Below are positions 63,966 to 64,000 of a stretch of DNA of 64,000 nt, piece after piece. The DNA lies in contig JAPSLP010000008.1 of the NCBI GenBank assembly GCA_031180665.1, positions 62,001 to 126,000 of the forward strand, written 5' to 3'. Origin of the DNA: Cupriavidus sp. (GTDB lineage: Bacteria > Pseudomonadota > Gammaproteobacteria > Burkholderiales > Burkholderiaceae). A model generated the notes under the pieces. It was given only the letters and a program-made list of their open reading frames with translations, was not told the origin of the DNA and did no database searches. Each line of letters begins with the position of its first letter. Positions within the stretch are counted from its first letter, which is position 1. A program made the position numbers and the translations under genes.

Positions 63966-64000
63966 TCGCGCCACGCCGTCGTCGTCAGGGATGCGCCCGC

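Noticed and set aside
1-64000. Integrated mobile element or defence island
   Set aside because: No integrase, transposase, att-type repeats at the tRNA, toxin-antitoxin pair, restriction or CRISPR genes were recognised anywhere in the window.

Overview
The window is a very GC-rich chromosomal segment from a betaproteobacterium. Several conserved blocks fit Burkholderiales, most likely a Burkholderiaceae member near Cupriavidus or Ralstonia: greB-spoT-rpoZ-gmk-yicC, rph-rdgB-hemW, and yebC-purD-hemF-nadD-rsfS-rlmH-maf-rng. The lineage call comes from gene order and remembered protein sequences; no search was run. I see no rRNA, CRISPR array, insertion sequence, integrase, phage module or recognisable defence system.

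Layout. 1-8.1 kb is housekeeping: transcript cleavage (greB), stringent response (spoT, rpoZ), GMP kinase, an RNase of the YicC family, RNase PH, ITPase and the haem chaperone HemW. 8.2-9.3 kb has a mosaic repeat, a glycine-zipper lipoprotein and tRNA-Ser(UGA). 9.3-15.6 kb is a D-glucarate catabolic cluster (solute-binding protein, gudD, GntR regulator, kdgD, ketoglutarate-semialdehyde-type dehydrogenase) with a palindromic operator candidate in the divergent promoter. 15.8-20.3 kb has an orphan glycosyltransferase and a four-gene quaternary-amine (osmoprotectant) ABC importer. 21.1-22.0 kb is a pirin.

22.1-30.8 kb is a second catabolic unit on the minus strand: aminotransferase, large FAD/FeS 2-hydroxyacid dehydrogenase, and a complete tripartite tricarboxylate transporter. 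A divergent GntR gene faces it across a perfect 16-bp palindrome. 31.2-36.2 kb is a nucleoside/purine-type ABC importer with a BMP lipoprotein. 36.4-40.1 kb holds a DUF1232 protein, a likely SDR-mgsA-qor operon and an EamA transporter. 40.3-42.7 kb has upp and a HerA-like DUF853 ATPase.

43.0-50.6 kb is the yebC-to-rng housekeeping run. Its RsfS carries an unusual long histone-H1-like tail. 50.6-53.3 kb is a patch of poorly known genes: a Ser/Thr-rich membrane protein, a lipoprotein, an I78-type inhibitor lipoprotein and a peroxidase-like enzyme. 53.4-59.3 kb is an LPS assembly cluster (MsbA, GT25, O-antigen-ligase-like, GT2, GT4). It is followed by dnaE and trhO to the end.

The most distinctive signals are the RsfS tail, the two GntR-controlled sugar-acid/hydroxy-acid units with their palindromes, several short tandem repeats (12-14 nt units) in intergenic DNA, and two families of dispersed hairpin repeats. 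I did not find convincing evidence of a wholly new multi-gene system.
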